NCBI GenBank assembly: GCA_900472625.1
Contig: UCIT01000013.1
Span: forward strand, 100,727-164,726
Source of the DNA: Hyphomicrobiales bacterium
Lineage (GTDB): Bacteria > Pseudomonadota > Alphaproteobacteria > Rhizobiales > Rhizobiaceae
Direction: 5' to 3'
Length of the DNA: 64,000 bases
In this document: in pieces, positions 37,388-48,336 of the stretch
How positions within the stretch are numbered: the stretch's first letter is position 1
How the letters are laid out: each line of letters opens with the position of its first letter
Made by a program: the position numbers and the translations under genes
Notes under the pieces: generated by a model
Told to the model about the DNA's origin: nothing
What the model saw: the letters and a program-made list of their open reading frames with translations, nothing else
Database searches by the model: none

Positions 37388-38314
37388 ATGACCGAGATTA
37401 CGGCTGCACTGGTGAAGGAACTGCGCGAGAAGTCTGGCGCCGGCATGATGGACTGCAAGAAGGCGCTGATCGAGAACAACGGCGACATCGAAGCGTCGAT
37501 CGACTGGCTGCGCGCCAAGGGCATCTCCAAGGCAGACAAGAAGGCTGGTCGTGCCGCTGCTGAAGGCCTCATCGCCATCGCCGGCGCTGGCCACAAGGCT
37601 GTCGTCGTCGAGCTCAACTCGGAAACCGACTTCGTTGCCCGCAACGATGCGTTCCAGGATCTCGCTCGCGGCATCGCCTCCGTTGCCCTGACCACCGACG
37701 GTTCGGTTGAAGCTATTTCGGCTGCGACCTACCCGGCCTCCGGCAAGCCGGTTGCCGACACCATCAAGGACGCGATCGCCACCATCGGCGAGAACATGAC
37801 GCTGCGCCGCGCTGCCAAGCTCGAAGTCGAGCACGGCGTTGTCGCGACCTACATCCACAACGCTGCCGGCGACGGCATCGGCAAGCTCGGCGTTCTCGTC
37901 GCCCTGAAGTCGGAAGGCGACAAGGCTGTCCTGACCTCGATCGGTCGCCAGGTTGCCATGCATATCGCTGCGACCAACCCGCTCGCCATCCGTTCGGAAG
38001 AAGTCGATGCCGCTGTCGCCGAGCGCGAGCGCAACGTATTCATCGAACAGGCTCGCGAATCCGGCAAGCCGGAAGCCATCATCGAAAAGATGGTCGATGG
38101 CCGCATGCGCAAGTTCTTCGAGGAAGTCGCTCTTCTCTCGCAGGCCTTCGTCATCAACCCCGACCTGACGGTCGGCGCTGCCGTTGAGGCTGCTGCCAAG
38201 GAAGCCGGCGCCAAGATCGAAGTCGTCGGCATGGCCCGCCTGCTTCTCGGCGAAGGCGTCGAAAAGGAAGAGAGCGACTTCGCCGCTGAAGTCGCTGCCG
38301 TCGCCAAGGGCTGA
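37388..38314 (+). CDS. tsf: Elongation factor Ts
   Basis: Nucleotide exchange factor for EF-Tu, 308 residues. The N-terminal UBA-like part is [20 protein letters not shown] and the TDFVARND motif that inserts into EF-Tu is present at about residues 80-87. The two core subdomains follow ([16 protein letters not shown] and [14 protein letters not shown]). AAGAGGAAGC precedes the ATG. It lies 242 bases after rpsB, more than is usual for a tight operon, so a separate promoter is possible. Confidence 0.98.
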   Translation: MTEITAALVKELREKSGAGMMDCKKALIENNGDIEASIDWLRAKGISKADKKAGRAAAEGLIAIAGAGHKAVVVELNSETDFVARNDAFQDLARGIASVALTTDGSVEAISAATYPASGKPVADTIKDAIATIGENMTLRRAAKLEVEHGVVATYIHNAAGDGIGKLGVLVALKSEGDKAVLTSIGRQVAMHIAATNPLAIRSEEVDAAVAERERNVFIEQARESGKPEAIIEKMVDGRMRKFFEEVALLSQAFVINPDLTVGAAVEAAAKEAGAKIEVVGMARLLLGEGVEKEESDFAAEVAAVAKG

Positions 38315-38407
38315 TAAAGCTATATATGTGAAAACAGAAGGGCATCGCGTGACAACGCGGTGCCCTTCGTGTATCCGGGCCTCAGCGGTGATAAACGAGG
38401 AGCCAAG

Positions 38408-39130
38408 ATGTCGTCAGAGCCTGTCTACAAACGTGTTCTACTCAAGGCTTCCGGCGAAGCCCTCATGGGCAGCCAGGGATTTGGAATCGATGTAGCGGTG
38501 GCCGACCGCATTGCGGCTGACATAGCCGAAGCGCGGCAGATGGGTGTGGAAGTCGGCGTCGTCGTCGGCGGCGGCAACATCTTCCGCGGCGTCGCCGTTG
38601 CCTCCAAGGGCGGCGATCGCGTCACGGGTGACCACATGGGCATGCTCGCGACCGTCATCAACGCGCTGGCGCTGGCAACCTCGCTGCGCAAACTCAGCAT
38701 CGACACGGTCGTCTTGTCGGCGATTGCCATGCCTGAGATCTGCGAGAGCTTCTCGCAGCGTGCGACGCTCTACCACCTGTCGCTGGGCCGTGTGGTGATC
38801 TTTGCAGGTGGCACCGGCAATCCGTTCTTCACCACCGATTCGGCCGCAGCGCTCCGCGCCGCCGAAATGGGCGCGCAGGCGATCTTCAAGGGCACGCAGG
38901 TTGATGGCATCTACTCCGCCGACCCGAAGAAGGTGCCCGATGCGACGCGCTTCGACCATTTGACGCACAAGGAAGTCCTAGACAAGGGACTGGCCGTCAT
39001 GGACGTGGCCGCTGTTGCGCTGGCACGCGAAAATTCCATTCCGATCATCGTCTTCTCGATCCACGAGAAGGGCGGTTTTGCTGAAATCCTCAGGGGCGGT
39101 GGTCTGAAGACCGTCGTCACCGACAACTGA
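38408..39130 (+). CDS. pyrH: UMP kinase
   Basis: Phosphorylates UMP to UDP; 240 residues of the amino-acid-kinase fold. Recognised by [14 protein letters not shown] at the N terminus, [26 protein letters not shown] and the [20 protein letters not shown] region. The ATG at 38408 follows ACGAGGAGCC; in-frame residues upstream to 38360 are not conserved. It continues the rpsB-tsf block and precedes frr by 52 bases. Confidence 0.98.
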   Translation: MSSEPVYKRVLLKASGEALMGSQGFGIDVAVADRIAADIAEARQMGVEVGVVVGGGNIFRGVAVASKGGDRVTGDHMGMLATVINALALATSLRKLSIDTVVLSAIAMPEICESFSQRATLYHLSLGRVVIFAGGTGNPFFTTDSAAALRAAEMGAQAIFKGTQVDGIYSADPKKVPDATRFDHLTHKEVLDKGLAVMDVAAVALARENSIPIIVFSIHEKGGFAEILRGGGLKTVVTDN

Positions 39131-39182
39131 CAGAGTGGCGGCACCTCGGTGTCGCAGCTTCTACCGAGACGGGAGCACTGAT

Positions 39183-39743
39183 ATGAGTGACGGCATCGAC
39201 ATCAACGACATCAAGCGTCGCATGGACGGCGCGATCAATTCCTTCAAGAGCGATATCGCTTCGCTGCGCACCGGTCGGGCATCGGCGAACATTCTCGACC
39301 CGGTGACGGTCGAAGCCTATGGTTCGCGCGTGCCGCTGAACCAGGTTGCCAACGTGACCGTGCCGGAACCGCGCATGCTCGGCATTTCCGTCTGGGACAA
39401 GTCGATGGTCGGCGCTGTCGACCGCGCGATCCGTGAAGCCAATCTCGGCCTCAACCCGATCGTCGATGGCCAGAACCTGCGTATTCCGCTGCCGGAACTC
39501 AACGAAGAGCGCCGCAAATCTCTCGTCAAGGTAGCGCACGACTATGCTGAAAAAAGCAAGGTCGCGATTCGCCATGTGCGCCGCGATGGCATGGACGGCC
39601 TTAAGAAAGCCGAAAAGGACGGTGTCATAGGGCAGGACGTAAGCCGGGCACAGTCGGATCGTGTGCAGAAGATGACGGACGACACGATTTCTGAGATCGA
39701 CCGCTTGCTTGGCGATAAGGAAAAGGAAATCATGCAGGTCTAG
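39183..39743 (+). CDS. frr: Ribosome recycling factor
   Basis: Releases ribosomes from mRNA after termination together with EF-G. 186 residues, standard length, with the helical bundle ([20 protein letters not shown]) and [20 protein letters not shown], both diagnostic. The start at 39183 has CGGGAG nearby; the open frame upstream lacks similarity. It precedes uppS by 44 bases. Confidence 0.98.
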   Translation: MSDGIDINDIKRRMDGAINSFKSDIASLRTGRASANILDPVTVEAYGSRVPLNQVANVTVPEPRMLGISVWDKSMVGAVDRAIREANLGLNPIVDGQNLRIPLPELNEERRKSLVKVAHDYAEKSKVAIRHVRRDGMDGLKKAEKDGVIGQDVSRAQSDRVQKMTDDTISEIDRLLGDKEKEIMQV

Positions 39744-39787
39744 GGCGCATTGCGCCTGCGCCTTGGACTGGAAAAACCGGACGGGAA

Positions 39788-40534
39788 ATGTTGGAACGAA
39801 CATTTGTGACTGTACCAGAACACGTTGCCATCATCATGGATGGCAACGGTCGATGGGCAAAGCAGCGGGGGTTGCCGCGCACCATGGGACATCGCAAGGG
39901 CGTAGACGCCGTGCGCGAGACCGTGCGTGCAGCTGGCGATATCGGCATCAAGTATCTGACGCTCTTTGCCTTCTCATCTGAAAACTGGCGCCGCCCGGAA
40001 ACCGAGGTCTCGGATCTTCTGGGGCTGCTGAAGGCGTTCATCCGCCGTGATCTCTCCGAACTGCATCGTCAGAATGTGCGCGTGAAGATCATTGGTGATC
40101 GCCACAGCCTGCAGAACGACATTCTCGACCTGCTGATCGATGCCGAGGAGACGACCAAGGGCAATACGGCGCTGACACTGATCATCGCTTTCAACTACGG
40201 CTCCCGCGACGAGATGGCTCGGGCCATGATCAGTCTGGCCCGCGACGTCGAAGAGGGTCGTCTGCGGTCGCAGGATATCACGCCCGCGCTCATCAATGCT
40301 CGTCTCGACACGGCAGGAATTCCCGATCCCGATCTGATAATCCGCACCAGCGGCGAAGAGCGGCTGTCCAACTTCCTGTTGTGGCAGGCCGCCTATTCGG
40401 AGTTCGTCTTCCTTCCCGATTACTGGCCGGACTTTGGCCGCGACACGTTGCTTGCCGCGCTTGAAACCTTTGCCTCGCGCAATCGCCGTTTCGGCGGTCT
40501 GGTTGCCGAGACCGTGGCGGCCGTGGGAAGCTGA
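39788..40534 (+). CDS. uppS: Isoprenyl (undecaprenyl) diphosphate synthase
   Basis: cis-prenyltransferase making the C55 carrier lipid for peptidoglycan and LPS, 248 residues. The catalytic aspartate is in [20 protein letters not shown] (residue 18). [14 protein letters not shown], and [20 protein letters not shown] with the metal-binding C-terminal region, follow. The stop codon overlaps the cdsA start (TGATG), so both are coupled. Confidence 0.98.
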   Translation: MLERTFVTVPEHVAIIMDGNGRWAKQRGLPRTMGHRKGVDAVRETVRAAGDIGIKYLTLFAFSSENWRRPETEVSDLLGLLKAFIRRDLSELHRQNVRVKIIGDRHSLQNDILDLLIDAEETTKGNTALTLIIAFNYGSRDEMARAMISLARDVEEGRLRSQDITPALINARLDTAGIPDPDLIIRTSGEERLSNFLLWQAAYSEFVFLPDYWPDFGRDTLLAALETFASRNRRFGGLVAETVAAVGS

Positions 40535-41367
40535 TGCCGCGGGAACTGCAGCTTCGCATCATTTCCGGGCTGATCCTTGCGGTCATCGTCCTTGCGGCGA
40601 CGTGGTTCGGTGGTATCGCTTTCAGTATCCTGTCGGCGGTCATCGGCTTGTTGATCTACTATGAGTGGTCGACGATCACACGGCTCGCCAGCGAGCAGCC
40701 GCTGGCAAATACAGTCGGATGGATCGGGCAGGCGGCTATCGCCGTTGCCGTCGTCTCCGGGACCGTTGCCTACTCGATCATTCTGCTCGCGCTGTTCCTG
40801 GCCATCGCTATCGGCTTCGTCGCCATCCGGGGCGTTTCGCGTTGGTTTCCTGCCGGCATCGTCTATGCGGGACTGACCGGAATTGCGTTGTCGGCCATTC
40901 GCGGTGGCGACACGTCGGGCCTGCACGCCATGCTGTTCGTCTTCGCGGTCGTCTGGGCGACCGACATCCTGGCCTACTTCATCGGCCGTGCCATTGGCGG
41001 ACCAAAGCTCGCACCGCGGATATCGCCCGGCAAGACGTGGTCCGGCGCGATCGGCGGTGCTGTCTGCGCCGTGATCGCCGGTAGCCTTGTCGCCTATGCT
41101 GCATTCCCGGACAGCATCGCGCGTGCCGCTCTGGTCGCTTTCGTGCTGTCCGTCTGCAGCCAGTCCGGCGACCTGTTCGAATCCTTCATCAAGCGCCGCT
41201 TCGGCGTGAAGGATTCCAGCCACCTCATTCCCGGGCACGGCGGTGTCATGGACCGGGTTGACGGGCTCATTTTCGCCTGTTTCGCGGCGTTCTTGCTAGC
41301 TGGCGTTTTTTCGCTGATAAAGGGCGGAGAAATGACGTCGCTCGGAGCCGCTCTGTTCGGCGTTTGA
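40534..41367 (+). CDS. cdsA: Phosphatidate cytidylyltransferase
   Basis: Makes CDP-diacylglycerol from phosphatidate and CTP, the entry to phospholipids. 277 residues with about eight membrane segments. The CdsA signature SQSGDLFESFIKRRFGVKDS continues into HLIPGHGGVMDRVDGLIF. Translationally coupled to uppS. rseP follows after 28 bases; in many other bacteria dxr lies between these genes, but not here. Confidence 0.97.
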   Translation: MPRELQLRIISGLILAVIVLAATWFGGIAFSILSAVIGLLIYYEWSTITRLASEQPLANTVGWIGQAAIAVAVVSGTVAYSIILLALFLAIAIGFVAIRGVSRWFPAGIVYAGLTGIALSAIRGGDTSGLHAMLFVFAVVWATDILAYFIGRAIGGPKLAPRISPGKTWSGAIGGAVCAVIAGSLVAYAAFPDSIARAALVAFVLSVCSQSGDLFESFIKRRFGVKDSSHLIPGHGGVMDRVDGLIFACFAAFLLAGVFSLIKGGEMTSLGAALFGV

Positions 41368-41395
41368 TGTCGGCAGAGGCTGACGGAAGGATCTT

Positions 41396-42529
41396 ATGAC
41401 AGGCTTGATGAGCATTTTCGGGTTTCTGACGGGATATATCGTTCCCTTCGTGCTCGTTCTCTCGCTTTTGGTATTCGTCCACGAGATGGGACACTATCTG
41501 GTCGGACGTTGGAGCGGCATCCGTATCCTGGCATTCTCCGTCGGCTTCGGCCCAGAACTTCTCGGACGCACCGACAAGCACGGTACGCGCTGGAAACTCT
41601 CCGCCATTCCGCTCGGCGGCTACGTCAAATTCTTCGGCGACGAGGATGCATCCAGCAAGCCGGATGAGGGCAGGCTGGCGGAAATGTCGGAGGAGGAGCG
41701 GGCTCGGTCCTTTGCCGGCGCCAAGCTCTGGAAGCGCGCCGCAACCGTTGCCGCTGGACCGATCGCGAACTTCATTCTGGCGATTGCCATTTTCACGGTT
41801 CTCTTCACGATCTACGGCCGCCCGGTCGCCGATCCCGTCGTGGCCGAGGTCAAGCCCGGCAGTGTGGCTGCCGAAGCCGGCGTGGTGCCGGGCGATCTGC
41901 TCATTGCCATCGACGGTTCCAAGGTGCAGACCTTCGACGATGTGCGCCGCTACGTCAGCATTCGCCCGATGCAGAGGATCGTCGTGACGATTGAACGTAA
42001 CGGCGAGAAGATCGACGTTCCCATGGTGCCAGCCCGCACCGACATGACTGACCAGTTCGGCAACAAGATGGAGATCGGCCTGATCGGTATCATCACCAAT
42101 CAGGAAGTCGGCCATTTCCGCCAGCAGACCTACACGCCGTTGCAGGCGCTGAACGAGGGCACTGTCCAGACCTGGCACATCGTCACCGGAACCTTCAAGT
42201 ATATCGGCAATCTGGCGACGGGTTACATGAAGGCCGACCAGCTTGGCGGACCGATCCGCGTCGCGCAGGCTTCCGGCCAGATGGCGACGCTCGGCGTTGC
42301 AGCTTTGCTGCAGCTGGCGGCCGTCTTGTCTGTTTCCATCGGATTACTCAACCTGATGCCGGTTCCGGTACTTGATGGCGGCCATCTGATGTTCTATGCG
42401 ATTGAAGCTGTGAGAGGAAAGCCATTGGGATCGTCGGCTCAGGAGATTGCGTTTCGCATCGGCCTGGCCATGGTTCTGAGCCTGATGGTCTTTGCAACAT
42501 GGAACGATATTAGTGCTCTGATCGGCTGA
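41396..42529 (+). CDS. rseP: RIP zinc metalloprotease RseP
   Basis: Site-2 intramembrane protease, 377 residues, of the RseP/YluC group. The zinc site HEMGH lies in the first membrane segment (VFVHEMGHYLVGRW). One PDZ domain is visible (GVVPGDLLIAIDGSKVQTFD), and the last segment has LNLMPVPVLDGGHLMFYAIE with the third ligand. It usually acts in sigma-E-type envelope stress signalling; the anti-sigma substrate is not in this window. It is followed by bamA after 165 bases. Confidence 0.97.
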   Translation: MTGLMSIFGFLTGYIVPFVLVLSLLVFVHEMGHYLVGRWSGIRILAFSVGFGPELLGRTDKHGTRWKLSAIPLGGYVKFFGDEDASSKPDEGRLAEMSEEERARSFAGAKLWKRAATVAAGPIANFILAIAIFTVLFTIYGRPVADPVVAEVKPGSVAAEAGVVPGDLLIAIDGSKVQTFDDVRRYVSIRPMQRIVVTIERNGEKIDVPMVPARTDMTDQFGNKMEIGLIGIITNQEVGHFRQQTYTPLQALNEGTVQTWHIVTGTFKYIGNLATGYMKADQLGGPIRVAQASGQMATLGVAALLQLAAVLSVSIGLLNLMPVPVLDGGHLMFYAIEAVRGKPLGSSAQEIAFRIGLAMVLSLMVFATWNDISALIG

Positions 42530-42566
42530 TTGCAGGATGAGGGAAAATTACGATTTATTTACGATG

Positions 42567-42604
42567 TTTCAAAGCTGTAGTGGCGAAAGCGACACGCTTT
42601 GAAA
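42567..42604 (+). other. Hairpin in the rseP-bamA spacer
   Basis: TTTCAAAGC (42567-42575) and GCTTTGAAA (42596-42604) pair perfectly; the inner part TGT/ACA and GC-GAAA-GC could extend it with a GNRA-type loop. It is about 40 bases past the rseP stop codon and about 90 before bamA. No T run follows, so it may be an attenuator, RNA stabiliser or operator. Confidence 0.5.
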
Positions 42605-42694
42605 TGAAGTAAACAGAAATTAACTTGCTCCCTTGCTTGTATATCAAAAGCGGGTAAAACGACACACGTGACCGGAATCGGGGGACGCCTGGTG

Positions 42695-45064
42695 ATGGGG
42701 ACGAGAAAAAAGGTAATGGGTGAAATGAAGGCTGGTTCAAGATTTTTGAACGCAGTATCGGCGGTTGCGCTGTCTGCAGGAATTGTTGCATCGGGGGCAG
42801 GTGCAACGATGTTGATCTCGGCAACAGCTGCCGAGGCTGCGACCATTCAGCGTATCGATGTTCGCGGCGCTAACCGCGTCGGCGCCGAGGCTGTGCGGTC
42901 CAACCTGACAATCCAGCCGGGTGCGAGCTTCTCCAATACCGATATCGATGACTCGGTGAAGCAGCTTTACGGCACCGGTTACTTCTCGGACGTCAAGATT
43001 GCAGTTTCCGGCAGCACGCTGGTTGTGACCGTTGAGGAAGCTCAGCTGGTCAACCAGGTCGTGTTCAACGGTAACCGCAAGATCAAGGACGACAAGCTCG
43101 CTCAGGCCGTCAAGACCCAGCCCTCCGGCCCGTACAGCGAAGCCCAGGTCCAGGCCGACATCCAGACCATCAAGGACGCGTATGCGGCGACCGGCCGTAA
43201 CGAGATCGAAGTGACGACGCAGGTCGTGCCGCTCGGTCAGGGCCGCGTCAACCTCGCATTCGTCATCAACGAAGGCGATCGTACCAAGATCGACTCGATC
43301 AATTTTGTCGGCAACAGCGCTTACAGCTCCGGTCGCCTGGCTTCGGTCATCGCCACCAAGCGAAGCAACTTCCTTTCGTTCCTGACCCGCAAGGACGTCT
43401 ACAGCGAAGACAAGCTGCATGCAGACGAGGAAGCTCTTCGTCAGTTCTACTACAACCGCGGTTACGCCGACTTCCGGATCGTTTCGTCGGACGCTGCGTT
43501 CGATGAAGCGACCAACAAGTACACGCTGACCTTCAACATTGAAGAAGGCCCCCGCTACGACTTCGGCGCCGTTTCGGTTCAGTCGACGGTGCAGGGCGTC
43601 GATGGTGCCGAGCTGCAGAAGCTTGTTCGCACGCATGAAGGCGATGTCTACAACGCCAAGGAAGTTCAGAAGTCGATGGAAGCGATTTCGGATCAGGTGG
43701 CATCTGCCGGCTATCCTTTCGCTCGCGTCACGCCACGCGGCAACCGCGACCTGAACAACAACACGATCGGTGTCGAATACCTCGTCGACCAGGGCGAGCG
43801 CGCCTACGTCGAGCGTATCGAAATCCGCGGGAACAGCCGCACGCGTGATTACGTCATCCGTCGCGAATTCGACATGAGCGAAGGCGACGCCTTCAATCAG
43901 CAGATGATCACCCGCGCCAAGCGTCGTCTTGAAGCCCTCGGCTACTTCTCGACCGTCAACATCACCACCCAGCCCGGCAGCTCGCCGGACCGCGTCGTGG
44001 TCGTTGTCGACGTGCAGGATCAGTCGACCGGCTCGTTCGGCATCGGCGCTGGCTATGCTGCCGGCGGCGACGGTCTTCTGCTCGAAGCCTCGATCGAAGA
44101 AAAGAACTTCCTCGGACGCGGCCAGTACATCAAGGTGTCTGCCGGTGGCGGTCAGGAAGGGTCCCGGACCTACGGCCTGAACTTCACCGAGCCTTACTTC
44201 CTCGGCTATCGTCTGGCGGTCGGCTTCGACCTGAACCACAGCGAGACGTCGAGCAACGACAACTACGATTACGAAGAAAACAACGTTGTCCTGCGCGCCA
44301 CCGCGCCGATCACCGAAGATCTGGCAACGACGTTCCGTTACAACTACAAGCAGATGAAGTACGATCCTTCCGGTTCGCTGTCTGATCTGTCGACTCCGTA
44401 CCAAGATCTCGTCAACAACAGCCCGTGGGTAAAGTCTTCCGTCTCGCAGACGCTGACATACAACACGCTCGACGACATGATCCTGCCGCGCGAAGGTATC
44501 TATGCCAGCGCCACGCAGGAAATTGCCGGCCTCGGCGGTGACTCGCAGTTCTACAAGATCTACGGCAAGGCGCGCTACTACCACATGCTCGCTGACGATG
44601 CCGACATCATCGGCTCGGTTGCTGGCTCCGCCGGTTATGTCATCGGTTTCGGCAAGGATCTGCACGTGTTCGATCAGTTCACGCTGACGAACGGCGATAT
44701 CCGCGGCTTCGAGAACAAGGGTATCGGCCCACGCGTTGGCGGTGGTCCTGATGATCCGTTGGGCGGCACGACCTACTTCACGGTCTCTGCCGAAGCATCG
44801 TTCCCGCTGCCGGCTGTTCCGCGTGACTTCGGTCTTCGCGGCGCCGTCTTCGCAGACGCTGGTACGCTCTTTGGCAACAAGGTTGCCGTTGGTGGCAGCG
44901 AATACGTGAACGGTGAAGATGCATCGCTGCGCGCCTCCGTCGGTATCGGCCTTGTCTGGAACTCGCCGTTCGGCGCTCTGCGCGTCGACTATGCGATCCC
45001 GGTCCTGAAGGAAGACTACGACAAGGTCCAGCACTTCAAGTTTGGCATCAACAACCAATTCTGA
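42695..45064 (+). CDS. bamA: Outer membrane protein assembly factor BamA
   Basis: Essential Omp85 protein that folds beta barrels into the outer membrane; about 789 residues. A signal peptide ([20 protein letters not shown]) is cleaved near AEAAT. Five POTRA repeats span about 50-420, the first beginning [20 protein letters not shown]. The C-terminal barrel ends in [10 protein letters not shown] with the terminal phenylalanine. The start is uncertain: GTG 42668, ATG 42695 (GGGGGA upstream) and ATG 42725 are possible, with the last giving the most compact signal. No skp gene separates it from lpxD. Confidence 0.96.
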   Translation: MGTRKKVMGEMKAGSRFLNAVSAVALSAGIVASGAGATMLISATAAEAATIQRIDVRGANRVGAEAVRSNLTIQPGASFSNTDIDDSVKQLYGTGYFSDVKIAVSGSTLVVTVEEAQLVNQVVFNGNRKIKDDKLAQAVKTQPSGPYSEAQVQADIQTIKDAYAATGRNEIEVTTQVVPLGQGRVNLAFVINEGDRTKIDSINFVGNSAYSSGRLASVIATKRSNFLSFLTRKDVYSEDKLHADEEALRQFYYNRGYADFRIVSSDAAFDEATNKYTLTFNIEEGPRYDFGAVSVQSTVQGVDGAELQKLVRTHEGDVYNAKEVQKSMEAISDQVASAGYPFARVTPRGNRDLNNNTIGVEYLVDQGERAYVERIEIRGNSRTRDYVIRREFDMSEGDAFNQQMITRAKRRLEALGYFSTVNITTQPGSSPDRVVVVVDVQDQSTGSFGIGAGYAAGGDGLLLEASIEEKNFLGRGQYIKVSAGGGQEGSRTYGLNFTEPYFLGYRLAVGFDLNHSETSSNDNYDYEENNVVLRATAPITEDLATTFRYNYKQMKYDPSGSLSDLSTPYQDLVNNSPWVKSSVSQTLTYNTLDDMILPREGIYASATQEIAGLGGDSQFYKIYGKARYYHMLADDADIIGSVAGSAGYVIGFGKDLHVFDQFTLTNGDIRGFENKGIGPRVGGGPDDPLGGTTYFTVSAEASFPLPAVPRDFGLRGAVFADAGTLFGNKVAVGGSEYVNGEDASLRASVGIGLVWNSPFGALRVDYAIPVLKEDYDKVQHFKFGINNQF

Positions 45065-45114
45065 TATCGGCAGTCCGGAACCGTAAAATCGAATTCCGTT
45101 CTGGAGATTTGCCG

Positions 45115-46176
45115 ATGGAGCAAACTTGTTTCTTTCTGCCCCATGATGGCGTGAAGCTCGCAGAGCTGGCGCAGTATCTTGGGGCAGAACTTGCCGACCC
45201 CAAACACGCTGATATCCTGATAAAGTCCGTTTCGCCCGTAAGCCGGGCGAAGACGGGCGATCTCTGCTATGTCATCTCGAAGAGAAGCAAGGACGAGCTC
45301 GCGACCTGCGAGGCGTCCGCGATTCTTTGCGCGTCTGGCCTGCAATCGATCATTCCGCCGCATATTCCGGTTCTGGTCTCGAAGAACGCGCATGCGGCGT
45401 TCGCGATGGCCGGTGGATTGCTGTATCCGACAGCGCTGCAGCCATTGACGTTGCGTTCTGACGACGCAGGCGTTTCGGACCGTGCGTCCGTCGATCCGAC
45501 GGCAAAGATCGAAGCCAACGTCGCCATCGAGCCATTTGCCGCCATCGGTGCGCATGCCGAGATCGGCGAGGACACCCGCATCGGCGCCGGCGCCGTCATC
45601 GGACCGGGCGTCAAGATCGGCCGCAACTGCTCGATTGCCGCTGGCGCCACCGTTCTGTGCGCGCTCGTCGGCAATGGTGTCATCATCCACAATGGCGCAC
45701 GTATCGGCCAGGACGGTTTCGGCTATGCGCCGGGTCCGCGTGGCATGATCAAGATCGTGCAGATCGGCCGCGTCATCCTGCAGGATAACGTCGAGGTCGG
45801 CGCCAACACCACGATCGATCGCGGCACCATGGACGACACGGTGATCGGCGAAGGCACGAAGATCGATAATCTGGTCCAGATCGGCCACAACGTCCGCATC
45901 GGCCGCCATTGCGCCATCGTCTCGCAAGTCGGCATTGCCGGCAGTGCGGTCATTGGCGACGGCGTCCAGATTGGTGGCCATAGTGGAATCAAGGGCCATA
46001 TAACCATTCATGATGGCGTCCAGATCGCTGCGATGAGCGGCGTCATCTCGGATATCCCCGCTGGGGAGCGCTACGGAGGCATTCCCGCGCGGCCGGTACA
46101 TGATTTTCTGCGCGAAGTCGCGACAGTCATGATGCGGTCGACAAGTGCCAAGAAAATTGGAGAAAAGAATGACTGA
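45115..46176 (+). CDS. lpxD: UDP-3-O-acyl-glucosamine N-acyltransferase
   Basis: Third step of lipid A synthesis, adding the N-linked hydroxyacyl chain. About 353 residues with an N-terminal uridine-binding domain ([20 protein letters not shown]) and a left-handed beta helix of hexapeptide repeats. The catalytic histidine region is [23 protein letters not shown] 45115 has TGGAGA seven bases upstream. Its last codons overlap the fabZ start by eight bases. Confidence 0.97.
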   Translation: MEQTCFFLPHDGVKLAELAQYLGAELADPKHADILIKSVSPVSRAKTGDLCYVISKRSKDELATCEASAILCASGLQSIIPPHIPVLVSKNAHAAFAMAGGLLYPTALQPLTLRSDDAGVSDRASVDPTAKIEANVAIEPFAAIGAHAEIGEDTRIGAGAVIGPGVKIGRNCSIAAGATVLCALVGNGVIIHNGARIGQDGFGYAPGPRGMIKIVQIGRVILQDNVEVGANTTIDRGTMDDTVIGEGTKIDNLVQIGHNVRIGRHCAIVSQVGIAGSAVIGDGVQIGGHSGIKGHITIHDGVQIAAMSGVISDIPAGERYGGIPARPVHDFLREVATVMMRSTSAKKIGEKND

Positions 46177-46636
46177 AGAAGTCAAAAAGTCACTTTCCTC
46201 GGCGGATATCATTGAAATCATGAAGCTTCTGCCGCATCGCTATCCGTTCCTGCTGGTCGACAAGATCATCGAGATCGATGGCGACGATTCGGCGATCGGC
46301 ATCAAGAACGTGACCGCCAACGAGCCGCATTTCACTGGGCATTTCCCGGAACAGCCGATCATGCCGGGTGTGCTTCTGGTCGAGGGCATGGCCCAGACCG
46401 CAGGCGCGATCTGCGCCAAGAAGGAAGGCGAAACGGGCAACCTAGTCTACTTCATGACCATCGACAACGCCCGCTTCCGCAAGCCGGTCATCCCCGGCGA
46501 TCGCGTCGAATTCCACGTCAAGAAGCACAAGCAGCGCGGCAACATCTGGAAGTTCCACTGCGATGCCAAGGTTGATGGAGCGCTCGTCGCCGAGGCCGAT
46601 ATCGGTGCGATGATCGTTCGCAAGGATCAGGCATGA
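46169..46636 (+). CDS. fabZ: 3-hydroxyacyl-[acyl-carrier-protein] dehydratase FabZ
   Basis: Hotdog-fold dehydratase of fatty-acid elongation, 155 residues. The signature [12 protein letters not shown] and catalytic pair in [20 protein letters not shown] are intact. It supplies hydroxyacyl/enoyl-ACP for phospholipids while LpxA and LpxD consume hydroxyacyl-ACP, so grouping with lpx genes balances the pathways. The start is 46169, with TTGGAGAAAAG upstream; the stop overlaps the lpxA ATG. Confidence 0.98.
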   Translation: MTEEVKKSLSSADIIEIMKLLPHRYPFLLVDKIIEIDGDDSAIGIKNVTANEPHFTGHFPEQPIMPGVLLVEGMAQTAGAICAKKEGETGNLVYFMTIDNARFRKPVIPGDRVEFHVKKHKQRGNIWKFHCDAKVDGALVAEADIGAMIVRKDQA

Positions 46637-47451
46637 GCACGATCGCCGCCAGCGCCAGCATCCACGCCATGGCTGTCATTGAAGATGGCGCCGTGATCGG
46701 CGAGAACGTCAAGATCGGCCCCTTCTGCCATGTCGGACCGCGCGTCGTCCTTGGCGACAACGTCGAACTGTTGGCGCATGCTGTGGTCACCGGCATCACC
46801 ACGATCGGTAAGGGCACCAAGATCTTCCCGATGGCCGTTATCGGCGGCGATCCGCAGAGCGTGCATCACGGCGGCGAAGAAACGACCCTGACGGTCGGCG
46901 ATAACTGCACGATGCGAGAAGGTGTGACGATCAACACCGGCACCGCTGATTTCGGCGGCAAGACGATCGTCGGCAACAACAACCTGTTTCTGGCCAATTC
47001 CCACGTCGCCCATGATTGCCGCGTCGGCAACCATGTCATCATGTCGAACAACGTCATGCTGGCCGGTCATGTGGTGATCGAGGACCGCGTGATCCTGGGT
47101 GGCGGTTCGGCCGTGCACCAGTTTACCCGTGTTGGCCGCCACGCCTTCGTCGGCGGGCTATCGGCTGTGAGCTACGACGTCATTCCCTACGGCATGCTCA
47201 ACGGCAATCCGGGGCTGCTCGGTGGCCTGAACGTCGTCGGCATGACCCGTTCGGGCGTTGATCGCGCCACCATCCATATCGTTCGCCGCGCCTACAAGGC
47301 GATCTTCGAGGGCGAAGGCAATGTGCGCGACAACGCAGCCGCCATCCGCGAGGAATTCGCCGATTGCGAGCAGGTCGTCCAGATACTCGATTTCATCGCA
47401 GCCGAAAGCGACCGCGCTCTTTCCTCCCCGACCAGGGGACAGAAGGGGTGA
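46633..47451 (+). CDS. lpxA: UDP-N-acetylglucosamine O-acyltransferase
   Basis: First step of lipid A synthesis, 272 residues. Hexapeptide-repeat beta helix followed by a C-terminal helical domain ([20 protein letters not shown]). Catalytic histidine region [18 protein letters not shown] and the [18 protein letters not shown] stretch are typical. ATG overlaps the fabZ stop (ATGA), and the stop is three bases before the lpxI start. Confidence 0.98.
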   Translation: MSTIAASASIHAMAVIEDGAVIGENVKIGPFCHVGPRVVLGDNVELLAHAVVTGITTIGKGTKIFPMAVIGGDPQSVHHGGEETTLTVGDNCTMREGVTINTGTADFGGKTIVGNNNLFLANSHVAHDCRVGNHVIMSNNVMLAGHVVIEDRVILGGGSAVHQFTRVGRHAFVGGLSAVSYDVIPYGMLNGNPGLLGGLNVVGMTRSGVDRATIHIVRRAYKAIFEGEGNVRDNAAAIREEFADCEQVVQILDFIAAESDRALSSPTRGQKG

Positions 47452-47454
47452 ACC

Positions 47455-48336
47455 TTGTCTCCGGCCAGTGACACCACGAAGGGCCGTCTGGCGATCATCG
47501 CCGGCAGCGGCTTTCTCCCTTCTTACGTTGCGGAAGCGGCGCGAGCGGCCGGTGAGAATCCACTGGTCATTGCGCTGAAGAACGAGACCGACCGCTCGTG
47601 GGATGGCTTCGAACATTCGATCGTCGGCGTCGGCGATTTCGCGGCCATCGACCGGCTGCTTGAAAACAATCGCATCGAGCGCGTCGTCATGTCCGGCGCC
47701 GTCCGCCGTCGCCCGGAGTGGCGCGAGGTGCGCCCGACGCTGAAGACGTTGGCAACCATTCCCTCGACGATCCGCACGCTGCTGTCCGGCGGCGACGACA
47801 CCGTGCTGCGCATGGTGATCGGCTTGATCGAGAAGAATGGCCGACGCGTTATCGGCGTGCAGGAGATCGCACCGGATCTGTTGGCTGCCGTCGGTCCGCT
47901 TGGCTCGATTGCGCCGAGCGCCGATGACGTCAAGGATATCGCGAGAGCAGGCGCTGCCGCCGATGCGCTCGGCCGGCTCGACGTCGGGCAGGGTGCCGTC
48001 TCCGTCGGTGGCCGCATCGTGGCGCTTGAAGGCGTCGAGGGCACCGACAGCATGCTCGAGAGGGTTGCAGAGCTGCGTGCTGCCGGCCGCATCTCGACAC
48101 GCCGTCGCGGCGTGCTGGTGAAGCTCTGCAAGCCGCAGCAGGATTTGCGCGCCGACCTGCCGTCCATCGGCATGTCGACCATCGAGAACGCCCGCAAGGC
48201 CGGGCTCGCGGGCGTCGCCATCGAGGCCGGCCGCGCGCTCATTCTCGACCGTCCGGCTGTCATCGCGGCGGCAAAAGACGCGGGTATCTTCGTCTGCGGT
48301 CTGGATCGCGGATTGCCTTCATGGGGACTTGAATGA
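47455..48336 (+). CDS. lpxI: UDP-2,3-diacylglucosamine pyrophosphatase LpxI
   Basis: Hydrolyses UDP-2,3-diacylglucosamine to lipid X by attack on the beta-phosphate side; the alphaproteobacterial replacement for LpxH. 293 residues of the former DUF1009: N-terminal IIAGSGFLPSYVAEAARAAGE, and the C-terminal catalytic domain with LEGVEGTDSMLERVAELR and LVKLCKPQQDLRADLPSIG. Start is TTG at 47455 with AAGGGGTGAACC upstream. It sits between lpxA and lpxB, and its stop overlaps the lpxB start (ATGA). Confidence 0.95.
   Translation: MSPASDTTKGRLAIIAGSGFLPSYVAEAARAAGENPLVIALKNETDRSWDGFEHSIVGVGDFAAIDRLLENNRIERVVMSGAVRRRPEWREVRPTLKTLATIPSTIRTLLSGGDDTVLRMVIGLIEKNGRRVIGVQEIAPDLLAAVGPLGSIAPSADDVKDIARAGAAADALGRLDVGQGAVSVGGRIVALEGVEGTDSMLERVAELRAAGRISTRRRGVLVKLCKPQQDLRADLPSIGMSTIENARKAGLAGVAIEAGRALILDRPAVIAAAKDAGIFVCGLDRGLPSWGLE

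Noticed and set aside
38327..38367. Possible terminator between tsf and pyrH
   Set aside because: AAGGGCATCGCG and CGCGGTGCCCTT form a stem of about 12 bp (31 bases before pyrH's regulatory region), but it has mismatches and I could not see a clear T run; I did not list it as a feature, though it may attenuate transcription.
42737..45058. A 773-codon open frame antisense to bamA
   Set aside because: Shadow of bamA codon bias; product lacks domain features.
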